This document shows positions 63,061 to 64,000 of a stretch of DNA of 64,000 bases, in pieces. Positions within the stretch are counted from its first letter, which is position 1. Each line of letters starts with the position of its first letter. The translations under genes were made by a program, and so were the position numbers. This DNA comes from Symbiodinium natans (lineage: Eukaryota; Sar; Dinophyceae; Suessiales; Symbiodiniaceae). The notes under the pieces were generated by a model. It was not told where the DNA came from. It did not search any database and was given only the letters and a program-made list of their open reading frames with translations. Location: contig CAJNDS010002013.1 in the NCBI GenBank assembly GCA_905221605.1, positions 392,377 through 456,376 on the forward strand, written 5' to 3'.

Positions 63061-64000
63061 GATCAGACTTCTTGGTGGTCGCTGTCTTCGTCTCTTGGTT
63101 GGTTCATTCCATTCACTTACTACACGATAATTCAGGCAGGTAAAGGTTAGTAGAAAGCTGTTGGTGATAGAGGTCTTATAATAGGATGTGTGTGTTAAGG
63201 GCTTAGAGGTCAGTTCCAGTAGATTTCATGGAGTTTTGGAGAGGTTAGTCTTAATATTCACTGTAACTCCTTATGATCAACCAAGAACCTGTTGAACGAA
63301 GAGAATCATATGGTTAATCCAAAGGGCGAGGTTAATAATAGTTCTTGGTCTTTGGAACTAGGTCCAAAATCTGTTAATGGTTTCCTCACAGCTCTAGTAT
63401 TCACCTCTCTTGACCATTCCAAACCTTTAGAAGATTCCAATGAATGAACTGAATATGACCTCTAAGCCCCTGACACACACACATCCCACTAACAGGTCAC
63501 GGGCGCATGATGGTACGGTTTCTAGAACAGATTGGGCGTAATGAGTGCACGGGCCAATAATAAAACTTTGCACTGGCCCGTAATACAATAACAGTGAGGA
63601 AAGAGAGTAAGTGAAATAGAATTATAAGTGAACGCGTGAAACAAGTGAGCGCATGAGTTCACTTCACGCACGAACGAAACACGGGCTACTTCGCGAGCAC
63701 AGTTTATGTCGCTCGCTAGTTCGCCCGTATAATAATAGTATTCGTGCGTGCATATTGCGCGCTAATAAAATACTAAATGTGCGCACAGTTCGCCCGCATG
63801 AAAAGAGAATGAGCGAAGAGAATTCATGCACTAGTTTATAACTCACTTCTCTCATCATATTATTACCGGTGTTGTTGTCCTATCCTCGAAGATGAAGATA
63901 GAAAGTCAATGGTGAATCTAGTATGCGGTTAATAGCATTCTTATGTGTAAACGAGAACTCTGAGAACGCCATCATCAGTGAGTAAGGGAACGAACGGAAC
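63061..64000. other. Unique DNA at the window end
   Basis: No telomeric repeats after 63,053. Contains the inverted element above and a hairpin ACGGGCCA / TGGCCCGT (63,549-63,581). Short open frames only. Confidence 0.55.
63184..63486. mobile_element. Imperfect ~300-bp inverted-repeat element
   Basis: GGATGTGTGTGTTAAGGGCT plus TAGAGGTCA (63,184-63,212) is complementary to 63,456-63,486. An inner pair, ACCAAGAAC / GTTCTTGGT, lies near 63,279 and 63,341. The whole could fold as one long hairpin. Confidence 0.6.

Overview
The window comes from the nuclear genome of a microbial eukaryote, most likely an alga or a related protist. The flanks (1-12,696 and 34,141-64,000) are saturated with interstitial tracts of the heptanucleotide TTTAGGG/CCCTAAA, the telomere unit of plants, many algae and some alveolates. 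They show no convincing protein gene. I cannot name the species.

The clear biological object is an endogenous Polinton-like/virophage-like DNA virus at 12,697-34,140 (about 21.4 kb), bounded by 339-bp terminal inverted repeats that look identical. It carries a protein-primed family B DNA polymerase, an A32/FtsK-type packaging ATPase, a double-jelly-roll major capsid protein, a minor capsid (penton) protein, a fibre with a C-terminal S74 self-cleaving chaperone, a lipase-like hydrolase, a retroviral-type (rve) integrase, and a set of small zinc-binding, coiled-coil and unrecognised proteins. I see no maturation protease and no helicase. Two core genes are broken by single-base shifts: the polymerase near its C-terminus and the capsid gene near its N-terminus. 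This resident copy is therefore probably not autonomous, unless the breaks are assembly errors.

Layout of the element: left TIR; a GC-richer left arm with two genes sharing their own leader motif, then a repeat cluster and noncoding DNA (13,036-15,960); polymerase (+); four small minus-strand genes; ATPase (+); a minus-strand block of coiled-coil protein, fibre, capsid, small basic protein and lipase; a plus-strand block of penton, zinc-finger protein, coiled-coil protein, two 'LRPTY' proteins, zinc-finger protein and integrase; three small plus-strand genes; right TIR.

Regulation is readable from the sequence. Polymerase, the 115-aa zinc-finger gene and the three right-end genes follow an AAACTACTTAAAG box. 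Most structural genes, the ATPase and the integrase have TCTA in AT-rich DNA just before the start, often in or beside the loop of an AT-rich perfect palindrome that fills the intergenic gap. TCTA in AT-rich DNA is the late-promoter pattern reported for CroV and mavirus, and intergenic palindromes act as 3'-end signals in Mimivirus. Together they suggest transcription by a giant-virus-type machinery and hence a virophage-like lifestyle (inference). The two left-arm genes share a third signal, CCGAAGCATT, about 60 nt before their ATGs.

The flanks are a mosaic of short unique segments, telomeric tracts in both orientations, homopolymers and microsatellites, and several families of about 95-145 bp inverted-repeat (MITE-like) elements. 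One MITE-like copy (40,393-40,631) has a telomeric array inside it, which suggests that telomeric DNA was inserted at internal sites.
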